From contig OY747716.1 in assembly GCA_963556495.2 (NCBI GenBank), positions 29,358,818 through 29,422,817 on the forward strand: a DNA stretch of 64,000 nt, read 5' to 3'. Shown piece by piece: positions 33,117 through 45,652 of the stretch (positions within the stretch are counted from its first letter, which is position 1; each line of letters opens with the position of its first letter). A program made the translations under genes and the position numbers. Below the pieces are notes generated by a model, which saw only the letters and a list, made by a program, of their open reading frames with translations, ran no database searches and was not told where the DNA came from. This stretch comes from Valencia hispanica. Its lineage: Eukaryota > Chordata > Actinopteri > Cyprinodontiformes > Valenciidae.

Positions 33117-33980
33117 TGTTGTGACACAGATAGGTAGGTTTTGGCTATGAATAATTATGAATAATTGCTTAGGGCAATTATTGTTTAGATTAATTATTTT
33201 ATATCAAAATTACCAATTTTGGGGCACTACCTGGAACCAGGAATAATTAACAGCCAAATGGTCTCAGTTAATGTTTATGATTACCTGCTTGATAAGGCTG
33301 AGATAATTAAACAATAGATGAAGGAATAAGTTCTTGGCATTCTTTGAACAGCAAGTTACTACACATGTATGTGGAACTATGGTAAACAACTTTCCAAAAT
33401 ACAAGAGTTTATTACAAAAACAAGTCAACCTTCAGTTAAAATGCTTTAATAACAAACTCACTAAGCTAGTAACAGCCAACTAAACTACTAAGAAAAAAAG
33501 AATGAATAATAAAACTACAAAATATCCGCGGGGTAGAATCAAACCCCCGGACAACAATGTTGAGGACTGAGGTCTCGGCCTGTCGGCTCATTCAACTATC
33601 GGCTTCCTGGCAGGCAGCAGCAGCATCAACAAGGATGGAATCTGTAAGTCAGAGATTCCTTAAGCAGAGTTTGAGCAAGTCAGGTTCAGGGCTTACTTTA
33701 TCAGCCGAGTACAGTTCACCTGCTTGATCTGCAGGATGGATCTTCTGGATCCAAGAAGCTCCAAACCACGCCAGCGAAGTTGGATGTGTGAGCACTGAAG
33801 GTTTCTCCCCTTTTTTTAGCCGTAGCTAACGGGTAGTGAGGGCGAGGTTGGGGCGGTTTATATATAGGTTTATATAAGGGGGGATGATGTCACACAAAGT
33901 TCTCTCCTGTTGAATCTGAAATTGGATAGCACTCCCACTGGCAGGGTGCTCTGTGTTTTGGTCATGGCTATGGCGCAACA
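33117..33980. repeat. LTR-like family X, copy B (complete ends)
   Basis: Begins TGTTG and ends CAACA, the usual TG...CA signature of LTRs, and lies in the right terminal repeat of the Tc1 element, whose sequence resumes at 33981. The flanks CGTC and CCTC give a 4 bp near-duplication. A TATATATAGG...TATATAAG region lies at 33857-33879, consistent with an LTR promoter. Block 1 (33120-33480) matches 50537-51480 and block 4 (33630-33710) matches 14945-15030; the middle blocks present in copies A and C are absent. No ORF. Confidence 0.62.
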
Positions 33981-33984
33981 CCTC

Positions 33985-34026
33985 TCTCATCTTGTTAAGT
34001 GGGACAACTTGCACAATCGTTGGCTG

Positions 34027-34030
<4 letters not shown>
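33985..34030 (+). repeat. Right terminal repeat of the Tc1 element
   Basis: AAGTGGGACAACTTGCACA is the exact inverse of the word at 30597-30615. It resumes after the LTR-like insertion. Confidence 0.7.

Positions 34031-34082
<52 letters not shown>
34031..34082. repeat. (TA)n microsatellite, 26 units
   Basis: Uninterrupted TA run abutting the Tc1 end. Confidence 0.97.
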
Positions 34083-34085
<3 letters not shown>

Positions 34086-36480
34086 TCCCATATCTGCAGT
34101 CAGATTGCCCTCCAGCTGTAGTGTCCCTTCCCAGATACCCACTGACATGTCTGTAGCGGTCAGCAGGATATAAACACTCTAATGCACCATTCCAGCAGGC
34201 AAACAAACAAACAAACCGTGATAATTGCTGTGATTAGGAGATAAGCGTTGGGGAGAAAACAGCTCTTTATGGTGGCAGAACCCCTGAGTGACCTTTTTTT
34301 GCAGAGGCAGCACAGCAGCCATATTCTAGACATGAAGGACTAGTAGCATGTACATCTAGAGGACAGGTCAGTGGAATGTGAAAAGCGTCTGCGGATGATG
34401 GCCACTAAAGGCACCTTCAAAATATTACAGTGCTATGCTTTCAACAGAATGATTAGCAGAAGATGATATATTCTTATGTTGCAGGAGGAGGGGTCACAAA
34501 GTTCTACGTGGGTGTTTTTCACCTCCTCCTGAAACCTTTTTCTATAAATCACATGTATTCTTTGTGAAGTCTCTTGGCTTGGATTTTTAACACACCTCCC
34601 ACAATTCTCTGTTTTGTATACTAATTAATTTCCCTACTGTGAAAACACGCACTTCTTCTTTTGATCCATTGTTTAATAGCTCCACATGCATTTGGATTGT
34701 GTAACTGTGGACAGTATAGCCAAGATTTACATAGATCCTTGTTAGAAGATTTAGCATTTAATTTGCATAGATTCTAAAGGCTTTTGCAAAAAAACTAAAT
34801 GTAAATGTATTATTCAGTCAGACATTTACACAGTAACATTTTTTTTTATTTGCTCTCCTTTAGTGAATAAAACACTCAATTTTGTTTTCAATTTAAGAGT
34901 GTTATTTATTTTCCATACACAGCGTAACATGGATACATAGTCTATTTCTTCTTTTGGTTCTTTATTAATTTATAAAGTTATATATAAAAAAATACAATTT
35001 CCTTCTGAATATATTTTTACACCTGATCTGTTTGGCTCCATTTAAACACATTGCTGACCCTGAAATTAATATGCTTGTTTTTCATTCACTCAGTAACAAC
35101 TTCCACAATGAAAAGTGTTTTTAGATTAGCTTAACCAGGCAGTATGCATACGGTGCATTCACTGATGAAAAAAGTTGTGATTGTTTTACTTTCGAACCGC
35201 TGTCAAGAAAAAAATGGACGGTTTCCAGTGCATTTAAAAAAAATTTTTAACATTTGTTTTTTTTTATCATTGTACCAAAGTCAGAATCTTGGTTTGAAAT
35301 TATTGCGGAGAGAAAGAATAAAGGGTAAAATGTATAAGTGATTCACAGCGATGTTACAGCCAGTAAAACTGCCTCAGTCACAGACAGAAAGCTGAAATGT
35401 GTTAAAAGGAAAATCAATGCCTGGACTACAGTGTAAGCTTCTCTGCGTGAGGTAATACAAAAATCCACCAAAGAATAGAAAAGATGCCCGATTATATACA
35501 CACACGCAGAAACACACATGTATGTACATGACATTATATGCAAATTATGAAGCTGTTTTTTCTCCAGTTTTCACATTTCTAACATTTGGACGACAGCATT
35601 TCTGCTGCTTTTTATTGGCTAAAAGGTATCTCATGTTTGAGCTCATGTGACCTCCATCTCCACCCCTCAAGGCCCTAAACTCCACAGTGACACACACACA
35701 CACACACACGCCCTGCTCCACTGCAACTCCCCATCTCTCAGGCTATGAAATGTACATCACACCTCCGATCTAAGGGAATCTCACCCAAATCCTTTCTTTG
35801 AATTATTGAAGAGGACCTGGGCCAGCTCGACTCTGATTATCCTCTGATCAATATTCCTCGCCTCACCTCCTATAACATCAAATGCCTCCGACGATCGATC
35901 AAGCCAATCAGGAGGAGCTGCTGCAGCTGGAAATGCAGAGTGTATTGTTCTGGGCTGGATACACTGACACAACTTGGCGGGTATAACAGGCGTGTTTATG
36001 CTGTAGAAAAAGGCTGTGATTGCTGATTGACTGAGATGCTTCTGCATGAGTTTTTTGTTGTCTGTGCCACAGATAACACCTGTTTGTGTTATAATAACTT
36101 AATGGAGATATAAAAGGAGGCAGTTTGTTGCATTGGAAGGCAGATTTGCACAACGATTTACAAAGTGAGAGGATTTAGGAGATGGATAAATGCAAAAAGA
36201 GTTAAATAAAAAGTATGCAACTAAGAAAAAATAAATGTAAGAATAAAAATACTTTATTAATACCCGAGCGAATAGGTTGTTGCAGGCATTGAGTTTAAAT
36301 GTACATCTGACTTAATAGAAAAACACAAATATAAAAATTAACAATAGAAGGCAAAAATAAATCTGCAAACAGTGAGTATAAATAAGGTGAGAAACAAGGT
36401 GATTCAATCAGCTTTAAGTAAAGACAACACTGTTCACTGTTAAACAAATATCACACACACACTGTATATTTTATAGCAAG
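34083..36480. other. Unique-looking sequence
   Basis: No repeat or exon recognised apart from a short (CA)8 at 35693-35709. 35760-35960 has a balanced composition and reads like conserved non-coding DNA. Confidence 0.4.
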
Positions 36481-36600
36481 ACAAGTTTATTTGTCATTCA
36501 TGCATAAGGGAGTTCAGAGTGCTTTACAGGAATATGTGAAACAAAGGTAAGAAAATCACAACAATGCAATAACTACCAGCCAAAAAGAAAAAGTCATTCA
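36481..36600 (-). repeat. LINE-tail-like teleost repeat
   Basis: GACAAGTTTATTTGTCATTC and AGTGCTTTACAGGAATA are typical of reverse-orientation LINE 3' ends. Confidence 0.5.
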
Positions 36601-36624
36601 TATCAGTTAATTTGGAAAGCATTA

Positions 36625-37265
36625 CTAAGTTATTTCTAAGACTTTGGGAACCACAGTAAGAGCCGTTGTCCACAAATTGAGAAAACATGGAACAGTGGGG
36701 AACCTTCCTAGGAGTGGCTGGCCTACCAAAATCACTCCAATAGTAATTATCGACTCACAAAAAACCCAGAATATCTGAATTACTACAGGCCTCACATTCC
36801 TTAGTTATAGTCAGTTTTTATGATTCAACAATGGGAAAGAGATTGGATGTGTAGACTGCATCCATAGGAGACTTCGAAGGAAAAATCAAAACAGACTGAA
36901 AAGAAAACAAAGACCACCTCACATTTGCAAAGACTTTTTGTGAAAGTATTCTGTAGAGCTTTAATTCCTCTTTCTGGTAGAATCTGCTGAAGGAGAGTGT
37001 TTGTCCATTAGCTGATGATCTTAAGTTCTAACATTGGATTATGCAACAAAACAATGATCTGAAGCACACATATAAGTCCACCTGTGAATCGGAGAAGCCT
37101 AGTCAAATTCTGGACTTAAATCTGAGATGTGTGGCATCACCTTAAACAGACAGTTCATTCAGAGAAGAATGGGTCAAAAATTCTTCATGGCAATTTAAAA
37201 GACTCAGTCCACTTGAAGGCTGTTGTTGCTCCCATTGTTAGTACAACCAGTTATCAGTGTTGGAC
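36625..37265 (+). pseudogene. Tc1-like element, heavily deleted
   Basis: In plus orientation: GGGAACCACAGTAAGAGCCG, ATGGAACAGTGGGGAACCTT, CCTAGGAGTGGCTGGCCTAC (HTH and GRP linker region), then a large deletion to TGAAGGAGAGTGTTTGTCCA, ACAATGATCTGAAGCACAC (the QDNDPKH region), and finally CCTAGTCAAATTCTGGACTT and the C-terminal end CAACCAGTTATCAGTG. Frames are broken throughout. Same family as 2700-3080. Confidence 0.72.
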
Positions 37266-38824
37266 CTCATAAAAAACACTTGTGACCACTTCTACTCTGA
37301 ATAAAGCATGGATGTTCATTTTAAGCAATGAGCAGATAAATCTACACCACATCACCTCACAACCACATCAGCAGTGTCCAAAATACAGTATGTCCTTTGT
37401 CAAATTGGTTTTTACATGCTAAAACCATCAAAGCTATCAAGAATAGCCAAGAGCTCTTGTGTACTGCCATCCATGCAGATGACAGACAGCAGTTAACAAA
37501 GCTCATGAACACTGTACTTTAGAGGTCTGCAAATGTAAATATGCTACAACAGAAAGATCCAGACTGAACTGCAATTCATTCAAGAGTGTTTTGTTGTCTT
37601 GCCTTGGAGTTTTTTATAACATAACACAACAACTCGATCTTCTTCTTATACTCTTTAGTTTCACTCACAAAAGCTGGGAGTAGCTGCTTCATCAGATATT
37701 GCTGCATTATCTTAGCCTAACCAAGTTTCATTAATACACATGAAATCAATTTTGTGCTTAAAAATTAACCATTGACTAAAATTTGTTTTTCTGCGTATCC
37801 CTACATAAAATGATGTCTCATCTTTATAGGTTTATTCAACTATTATGATTAAGACAGTAAACCTTGATAAACATTAACATGCAAATGTATGTATCCAAAG
37901 AAATATTTCAGCCCATTTCCATCTGTTGTTTCCAGGCAGGTTCACTTTATTCACAACATTTCTGATAAAACATTACTTAAAATACCTAATGGATCATATT
38001 GCATACCACATGTTATAAAGTGCCTTACACTTGTCAATACTTGTCAATACTGAGAATTTTGAACTGCAGAATACACTGCCTTATTCAGTTACACATTACA
38101 TGTGATCACACACCTGATTTGCCAATGACAGACAGCATGATTTTACTGAAATCATGCTAATCTATTCTGCTATCTGCTGTTGTTGTGAAAATACTACTTA
38201 TTTGTTCTGTGTATCGGCTAAATGCTGGCCGGACTAGATTTGTAATATTTTGTGTACAAAACCATGTCCTTAAAAGTTTCTAAAATCTTTAAAGCTTAGC
38301 AACTGTGTAAATTAAAATTGCTAAATGTTAAGCCCTTCTTACAAGGCTTTTAAAAAACAAAATTAAATCTAAAATACCCCCCAGATATTTGTTGTGATTC
38401 ACAATGAGCAGCTTTTGATTACCCACAAATATGTAACAGTGGGTGATTTATTGTGGCCTGTTTTAAAAACATTGATAGCCCTTTTCTGGGTTTAGCAGAC
38501 ATTATTTTTCCTTTCAATTCTAGATTTGAGTTTAGGCAGTAATAAAAATTTCTGGTTGGTTTTTGCACGAGTAAATATCATAGCATTACCTGCCAGTTAT
38601 ATTGCAATTATTTTGCAATTTATTTGGCAATGATTTTGGAAACATTAGGCAGGTAATTAATGTCCTAAAGAGAAAAAGTCCAACAATTGAACCTTGTTTG
38701 ATGCATACTAAACAGTCTAGGTGTGGTGTTTTGAGACTATTTGTATAAACACAGTGTTTAATAGACATGAAGTAATCCAAGTCGTGGCTTTTCTTAGAAA
38801 TTACAACTTGTTTAACTTTCTTGT
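37266..38824. other. AT-rich sequence, nothing recognised
   Basis: Includes a 12-base direct duplication (CTTGTCAATA) at 38032-38051. No repeat family or exon assigned. Confidence 0.4.
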
Positions 38825-40987
38825 AGATTGGACCCCATGCCTATTTGCAGGTCAATATTCACAGATTTTTTTTTAGAATATTTGATAGAAAATACAGCTT
38901 GGGCGGCTGAAAGGCCTGGGAACAATCCTACTCGACATGCTATTGGTTGGTGTTTGCAAAGCAGACAATCCAGTGTGCAATTCATTTTAGTTGGCGCACA
39001 TTGAATGTACCATGAAGAGTGAAGATAAGGAAGACTGTAGAGATTCGTTTCTGTGGTAGTGCTAAGAAAATTTCTACTGTGTATTAATGCTTATTAAGGT
39101 ATATTTGGTGACTGAACTACTAAAATAGGCAGTTCCAGGGGCGTATCCTGGACCTGGAAACATTGGGGACTGAGCCCACACGCTCATAGAGGAATCTGGG
39201 GGAGCTTACGCAGTAAAAAAGGCTTTTTATTAAAGCTTTCCTGAGCATTGTGGCACCTTGTTTAAAGCCAAATACTGCAATATGTACTTCAAAATGTATT
39301 TATTTTCAAACTAACATGTGACAATGTAAACAAGATCTCTAAAATCAGTAATGATGTTGAGTAAGACAGGATGATAAATTAGTTGACAACAATTATCTTT
39401 CCCTGACAAGCCCAAAAGTTAGTTCTTTGTCAGGTTGCATGTTAGACCTCTGTGTCTGCTGCTCTTTTCCTCATTCTCTGTCTCTTTTATGTAATCTGAA
39501 AACCAAGTATAACATCAGATTTCTTTTGTCATAATAGATGTTATCAAAAGGTAATAATAAGAGGGAACTGACCTTGGCAAAACGATTAGCATTCAAGTGT
39601 CATTTATTGGGGGAAGTTGGCTCAATTTTATAGTTTTAACTAGAAAAGCACCCAGAGAGTGCAGACCTCTGCCAGGGGAGCTCAGTCCCTGTCAAGACAT
39701 TGGTCTTTGCAAAAATAAAACTGTTGATTTAATCAGTGGTGTAGTTTAGTTTATTCAAGTGGTGTACTCTGATTTTTTTCCTCCCAGACAATCATCAGTC
39801 AAAATGTTAAATGAGTTGATTAGTCAGTGATTTTAATCCTGCCCTGTTTTCTGCTGCAGCTCCTTCTGTTCTGCATTTATGAAGATGCCTACATTATAAC
39901 TTCCTTTGTAGATAATATTTTAATAAGACAGAAAAATAGCTTTAATTAATGAGAATTAGTTATGAGTTTTATGTATTTATGTTTAAGTAAATCTTTGACC
40001 CCCCATGTTGTGAGGCTGATGTCTGTCACTCAGTCTAGGCACCCCAACATCATCACCAGCCCCCATTTAGCCCTCTTTAAAAACTTCCTAGATACACCCC
40101 TGCTAAGCAGTCTTAATGAAGTATTTTCAGGCTTATATAAACATTATTTTTCAAGAATTAATATCTATAATCATTTTTAATATGGCACTGAATTAAACTC
40201 ACTTTAGACTTAAACACAGCGGGTCTGACCCTCTCAAAAAATACTGTTATTAATTCAAACTCTTAGAAAAGTCTCTTTCTTTCTGACTTTTTCACATTTG
40301 TTTTGTTTATTCTTCTGCTGAAAATTCTCCCTACAGCTGAAGTCCATGAACCTGTTTTGTCTATTTTTCACCACGGTGCGACCAGCTGAGCGGATTGGGA
40401 TGCAGGTTTGTGAACAAAGCTTTAGATTGCAGAATAAATGACTAATGTTGCGAATGAAATACAAAGGAGCATGTTTCGGAACCTTGTGCAGAATGTGCTG
40501 GTGCTGCTAAAAGCAAGCTGCCAGTTATGGGCCGGTAGAAAGCGTGCAATGAGCATGTACATTTTTTGGCTCCAGGGCCATAAAGAGCTGTAGTGATCAA
40601 TGAGGAGATGCAAAAAATCATCTGATGTCCATTTTCTGTCGGACAGCTCAAAATAAGAGTTTAGATTAAACACAGGAAAGATTCCCCGTTTCCGTACAAC
40701 TCCACCCCATATGGCCACACCGTCGTGCCTCAGTTGCATTCACTGAAGCCAGGAAATTACAAAACTGTCTTCTTCATTAATGTCATTGGGCAGCTCAGTT
40801 AATGTAATTCCTTCTGGTGTAAAAACCTTTTGGGGCTTGATGAGATGCAAGAGCCAGGAATGCCCGGGCCAGGCGACGCCACTGGGGACTTCTTAGCATT
40901 TTTAGAGGGGGTCTCAAGAATTTGTGGATTTTAGCTATTCACAGATAGTTGTGGTCCCTAACCCCCACAAGTACCAGTTGTCCACTG
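38825..40987. mobile_element. Possible pogo/mariner-like element split by insertions
   Basis: The left part (38825-38880: GGACCCCATGCCTATTTGCA, ATATTCACAG) and the right part (40930-40987: TTAGCTATTCACAGATAG, CCCCACAAGTACCAGTTG, ending TCCACTG with TA after it) look like inverted ends of a mariner/pogo-type non-autonomous element. A hAT-like insertion lies inside. The pairing is imperfect, so this is tentative. Confidence 0.35.
39136..40102. mobile_element. Candidate non-autonomous hAT-like element
   Basis: Left end CAGGGGCGTATCCTGG; right end CCTAGATACACCCCTG, an inverted match. Contains, at about 39625-39700, another repeat (AAAAGCACCCAGAGAGTGCA, GACCTCTGCCAG) that recurs inverted at 60680-60740. 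No target duplication could be confirmed. Confidence 0.45.
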
Positions 40988-41018
40988 TAATACTCAACAA
41001 TTAACTGTGTCTAATGAC

Positions 41019-41626
41019 CAGAGATGGGTGGTAAATAGTTACATTTACTTGAGTAACTTTTTGGAATAAAATGTACATTGAAGAGTAGCTTTACTACACT
41101 GTACTTTTTACTTTTACTTGAGTAATATTGTTATGAAGTCTCACTACTTTTACTGTGAGTAACTTCACAGAATGAAGAAACAAAAATACACCAGACAAAG
41201 AAACAAACCTACGGTTTATTAAAGGAGTTTTCTACACAAGATTCGGTTTTCTAACGTAATTCTCTATCTGTTGACCTTGCTGTTGCACTTTGACTGGCAA
41301 ATTGACTTAGAGAAGTGTTTCTCCTGCTTATAATTTGTTATTTTGTAATAATGTTTTTTTTGTATACATTTCTTTCTTTTTAGTCTTTAAAATAACAGAA
41401 TTTGCAGATAACTTTATATTTTTGTCTGTCTGATGACATTGTTTTAAAATCAGATTATTAATTCAGATGTTACTCTGTACTTAAGTAGCTTTTTTTACCT
41501 AATACTTTTTTACTCCTACTTGAGTAATTTGTCGGATGGCTACTTTTTACTTTTATTCGAGTAAAAATATGATGAAGTAGTGGTATTCTTACTTGAGAAC
41601 CGTTTTTACTACTCTACTCTCCTCTG
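41019..41626. mobile_element. Non-autonomous hAT-type element
   Basis: Starts CAGAGATGGGTGG and ends CCTCTG, with inverted words such as ACTTGAGTAACTTTTTGGAA on the left and ACTTTTACTT... TACTTGAGTAATTTG on the right. Flanks CTAATGAC and CTTATGAC (41011-41018 and 41627-41634) are an 8 bp duplication with one change. Confidence 0.75.
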
Positions 41627-41862
41627 CTTATGACTTCTTTAGGGCCAAAAATACTTCACCCACCTACCTCTCCTTATTCAATAAGGGGTTTGTCCTTTGA
41701 GAAACTAAAATGATAAAAAACTCAGTAGAAAGCCTTGTATTTCCTTTTTGTGTTGTATTCCTTTAGTTTAGCGTCCTGTAAGCTGGATCCTGTTCATTCA
41801 ATATTTAGATGGAAACACTGTACAAAAAGTGTCATAAATGCGTAAGTAGGTGTTATGTTTTT

Positions 41863-42461
41863 GGGCGACCATAGCTCAGGTGGTAGGCATCTGCCCCATA
41901 ATCGGTGGGTTGCCGGTCCAAAACTCTGCTCTGTCCGCCTCGGTCATTGTGTCCTTGGGGAAGACACTTCGCCCGCCCTACCTGCTGGTGGTATTCAGAG
42001 GGCCCGATGGCGCCTGTGTCCGCAGCCTCGCCTCTGTCAGTGTGCCCCAGGGCAGCTGTGGCTACAGTGTAGCAACTTGCCACCATCAGTGTATTACAGG
42101 TTCTGCTCTGTCTTCTCAAACCCCCAGACGGTCGTGGCAGATGACCGCTCCTACTGAGCCTGGTTCTGTTAGAGGTTTCTTCCTGTTAAAGGGGAGTTTT
42201 TCCTCTCCACCGTCGCTACATGCTTGCTCAGTATGAGAGATTACTGAAGGATTGCTGTGGTTGGAAAGTCTGCATCAACGGGGCCGAACCTCACGCCAAT
42301 GACTGACGCAATCTGCTGGGATTCCTTAAATAGGAAACTTTTTAACTGATTGGAATGTTTGTATAAATGTATTGAAATGACTTCTTGTTAAGTGCCTTGA
42401 GAGGACATCTGTTGTGAATTGGCGCTATATAAATAAACTGAATTGAATTGAATTGAATTAA
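41863..42461 (+). repeat. tRNA-headed SINE with L2 LINE tail
   Basis: The head reads GGCGACCATAGCTCAGGTGG (A-box region) and GGTGGGTTGCCGGTCC (B-box-like) about 35 bp later, a pol III promoter layout. The body carries GTCCTTGGGGAAGACACTTC, common in fish SINEs. From 42096 on, the tail matches the 3' region of the L2 LINE at 1-243, inverted: shared CTACATGCTTGCTCAGTATG and GGGATTCCTTAAATAGGAAA. It ends GGCGCTATATAAATAAACTG with (GAATT)4. Head, body and tail are contiguous. Confidence 0.75.
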
Positions 42462-44159
42462 AGTGTGCGTGAATGGATGAATGACAGAATGTAGTGTAAA
42501 GGGCTGTGTGGTCCTCTGACTGAAAAAGCAACCTGAGTTGATTAATTTCTCTCTCAAAAGTGCCTCTTTTTGAAAGCAGTGAAAGGTGAGTGTAAGGGAG
42601 TTGTAAGGATTTTTTTTTTCAATTAAAGTAAAATTTGCACCACTCAACCTTTTAACAATCAACTGAATGAACAGAAACACACACCTGTAACCTTGCAATT
42701 ATACAAGGCACACAAACAGACCATTGGCTTCTCTGGGGCCCAAATAATGATTACAGTCAGACACTGCTCTGTTATTTAAAAAAAAAGTACTGCTAATGTG
42801 TTATTGTCTCAAGATTCTGTCAAGCGTGCATGCTGTTTATCCTTTAGATATTTGATACACAACTTCATATTTGTCCTTTTCTGTACATTTCATAGACTGG
42901 ACCTTGCTGCGTCCTGTAGAACCATACCATGACGCTGTTCCATGAGAGGTGTACATTGTGCCTTTAAGATAAGACCGTACGCATTCAAATACCGACACTA
43001 CAGCAGACATAGATCTGCTGCTCCATCTCTCTCCTCTCAGGTGCTCCGCAGCAGGAAGGATGTATCAGCAGGGGCCAGATGATGGCACTCTTCTCTCTGC
43101 ACCAGCCTGTCCCTCCCTCCCCCACTGCCATGCGTGCATGATGCAGCTGGCCTCATTTTAATGATTTAAATCACTTGAGGTCCACCGCCACACGTTTCAG
43201 AGGCTTGACTGAATTTATCCTCGTTGATAGAGATCAGTGCCCTCAGCCCCGGATGTTGCCAGACTACAGTGTAGGGAGAGACCTATCCGGCTGACATGAT
43301 TGGATACAGCTCTCCGCTCTGATTTTACTTTTGATCCGGCTCTGGCACCGGGGTCTGATGAGTCGAATGGAGTGGTACCGATAGAGCAAGATGCCTCGCA
43401 CTGCTTATTTATCTTGTTGGTCATCCTTTATACAGATGCAGGGCGAGACTTAGCTCTGCTGAAATGTAGATTCATGTTCTATTATGTATATATGAGAGAA
43501 TTGTATTCTTTAAATCATACACATGCACATGTGGAGCAAGGCCAGGTTCCAGTATTATAACAATTTGCCCAAACTGAGTCAGATTACAGGATGTTATCAC
43601 AACTAAGACAGAGGTAACTTTGACACGTCATGTTTGGATTATTGCTGCATTTAATGTGGGCAGAGAAAAACTCACACGGGTTGCAATAGGTGCTCTTCAG
43701 CAGCGAGGTGGTGGAGGATGAGGAGGATACAATTGTTACCTCTATAGGGAAGGTTCAGGCACCTATAGGATCAAACATTACCAATCCTGCACAGTGAATA
43801 ACCGATAAACTTCAGAATATATTCCATCCAGTACTTCATACACCCCACTCGTTGCTATAAACACCCCCACATCCCAGCATATGTGTGACCAATTCAATGG
43901 ATTTTCCCAGAGGCCCTCTCCACGTGATTGGGCATGCTCAGTAAATTCCCTCCTGTTGACCTGCAGCCCAACGTGCTATTGATTTGCAGGATGACAGTGT
44001 GTGTACGTGGCATGTATTTTGCAAAACCATGTGGATGGGGGGGGGGTATAGATAGCAGCATGGAGAAAGAGGGCATAGTGGAGTGGCAAGGTCATATGAA
44101 GGACGTGGGCGAACGCAGGCTAGTCAGAGCTGGAGCTCGCCTGACGGATGACCGCGCTC

Positions 44160-44160
<1 letters not shown>
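42462..44160. other. Unique-looking sequence
   Basis: No repeat or exon recognised. 43000-43400 has balanced base composition. Confidence 0.4.

Positions 44161-44161
<1 letters not shown>

Positions 44162-44224
<63 letters not shown>
44162..44224. repeat. (GA)n microsatellite, about 31 units
   Basis: 63 bp of GA. Confidence 0.97.
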
Positions 44225-44225
<1 letters not shown>

Positions 44226-45010
44226 AGAAAATAGCTCAGCTCATAAAAAATCAAGCACATAAATAACATGGCCAAGAAGTAACAGCTCTTTTAATTTCCT
44301 TTGTACCAAGGTAGAGCATTGCGATGAGTTAACGCAAATTTGTGTCATCTCAGACCATTACAGTCCAAAAGATGAGGGAGCACTTTCTGACAAGGCCACA
44401 GTCAGGTTATATAACAAGTTTGTGATAAGACACATGGCAACATTACATGCTATTACTGCCACACTGAGTGACTTGTTACATCTAAATTGCCTCACTATTG
44501 ATTGGATAGGCAACATGTTTTCGGTCCTGAATGTCCATTTAGACCCCAGTATGATTCTACACTGAAAAAACCAAACTGAGTCAAAACATGGTATTCTTGG
44601 AATATTACATAACTATTTGTCTTTATCAAGCAAAACATGTCATACCTATTTACTTAAATCACTGTCTATCTGGGTTTTTTTTTCTTGGTAATTGAGCATT
44701 TTATGAATTATGGGGACAAATAATCATAAAAATGCTCAAGTCTAACATATATTTAAATGCCATTTTGCTTTGTGCAGATTTTATAACCTACTTTTTAAAA
44801 AAAGCCTGCTGAGTCTAAGGAGTTCAGTGGCATTTTGTCACTTTGGTTATGAATTAGCGTTTGATCTTTATTATTCCTGTATTGGGTCTGTATTTTTGTT
44901 TTCAATTTGACTTGTTAGGTCCGTTCCAACAAGACGAGTTCCGGAACATTTCTGTTGGTTCGGTCCTCTCAGCCGTTATGTCTAAATAAAAAATTGACCC
45001 TTTAAGGAAT
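44225..45010. other. AT-rich sequence, nothing firmly recognised
   Basis: 44560-44650 (ACACTGAAAAAACC) may be the edge of a non-autonomous DNA repeat, but I could not find the other end. Confidence 0.35.
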
Positions 45011-45099
45011 ATGAGAAGACGTCAGCATATTGCGACCATTTCAGCCGTGAGTCGTGTCATTGATCAGCGCCAAAAGGCGCCCACAGCAGCAGAGAATAA

Positions 45100-45625
45100 C
45101 AAGAGATTGCCTCTTTCTATAAATGTTTCATTGAATCCATCCTTACATTCAATATCACTGTCTGGTTTGGTTCACTCACTCTCACCCACCGCAATATGCT
45201 CAATAAAATTATCAAAATCAGCAATAAAATCATCGGTCAGGAGCAGGACTCACTCAGTAGCATCTATGACTCCAGAGTTCTGAAGAAAGGAATCCAGATC
45301 TCCACAGACCCTTCACACACGCTGCACTCTCACTACGCCCTGTTGCCGTCAGGGCGCAGGTTTAGGTCCCTCCCTCTGGGGACAAAGAGGGCGATCTCCA
45401 CTTTTCTCCCTACCTCCATTCGCCTGCTGAATAATTGACTGTGAGGATCTGGTCTATCACAGGCCCACTATATTGTTTTAATGTATTTATTGCTCATGTT
45501 GATTGTGTTGTATGTCTGTGGATGTACTGTTTTTATTTTATTGGGCCCATACTGGCACTTCCTCTGCAAATGAAGTTCCTAACGGATAAATAAAGTGAAT
45601 TTGAGATTTGAGATTGAAGAAGCAG
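45100..45625 (+). pseudogene. Rex1-like LINE C-terminus and 3' tail
   Basis: The plus-strand frame from about 45150 to 45438 reads FNITVWFGSLTHRNMLNKI-like in a corrected sense (shifting frame before 45196), then MLNKIIKISNKIIGQEQDSL, SSIYDSRVLKKG, ISTDPSHTLHSHYALLPSGR and LPTSIRLLNN, stop. This is the end of a non-LTR reverse transcriptase as in teleost Rex1/CR1-like LINEs. The 3' UTR ends AATAAAGTGAATTTGAGATT plus a short TTGAGATT repeat. The N-terminal two-thirds are absent, as expected for 5' truncation. Confidence 0.7.
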
Positions 45626-45652
45626 GGATAGTTGCCGTGTTTCTGTTTGCTA

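Noticed and set aside
41863..41935. A functional tRNA gene at the SINE head
   Set aside because: Contiguous SINE body and LINE tail follow; B box is degenerate.
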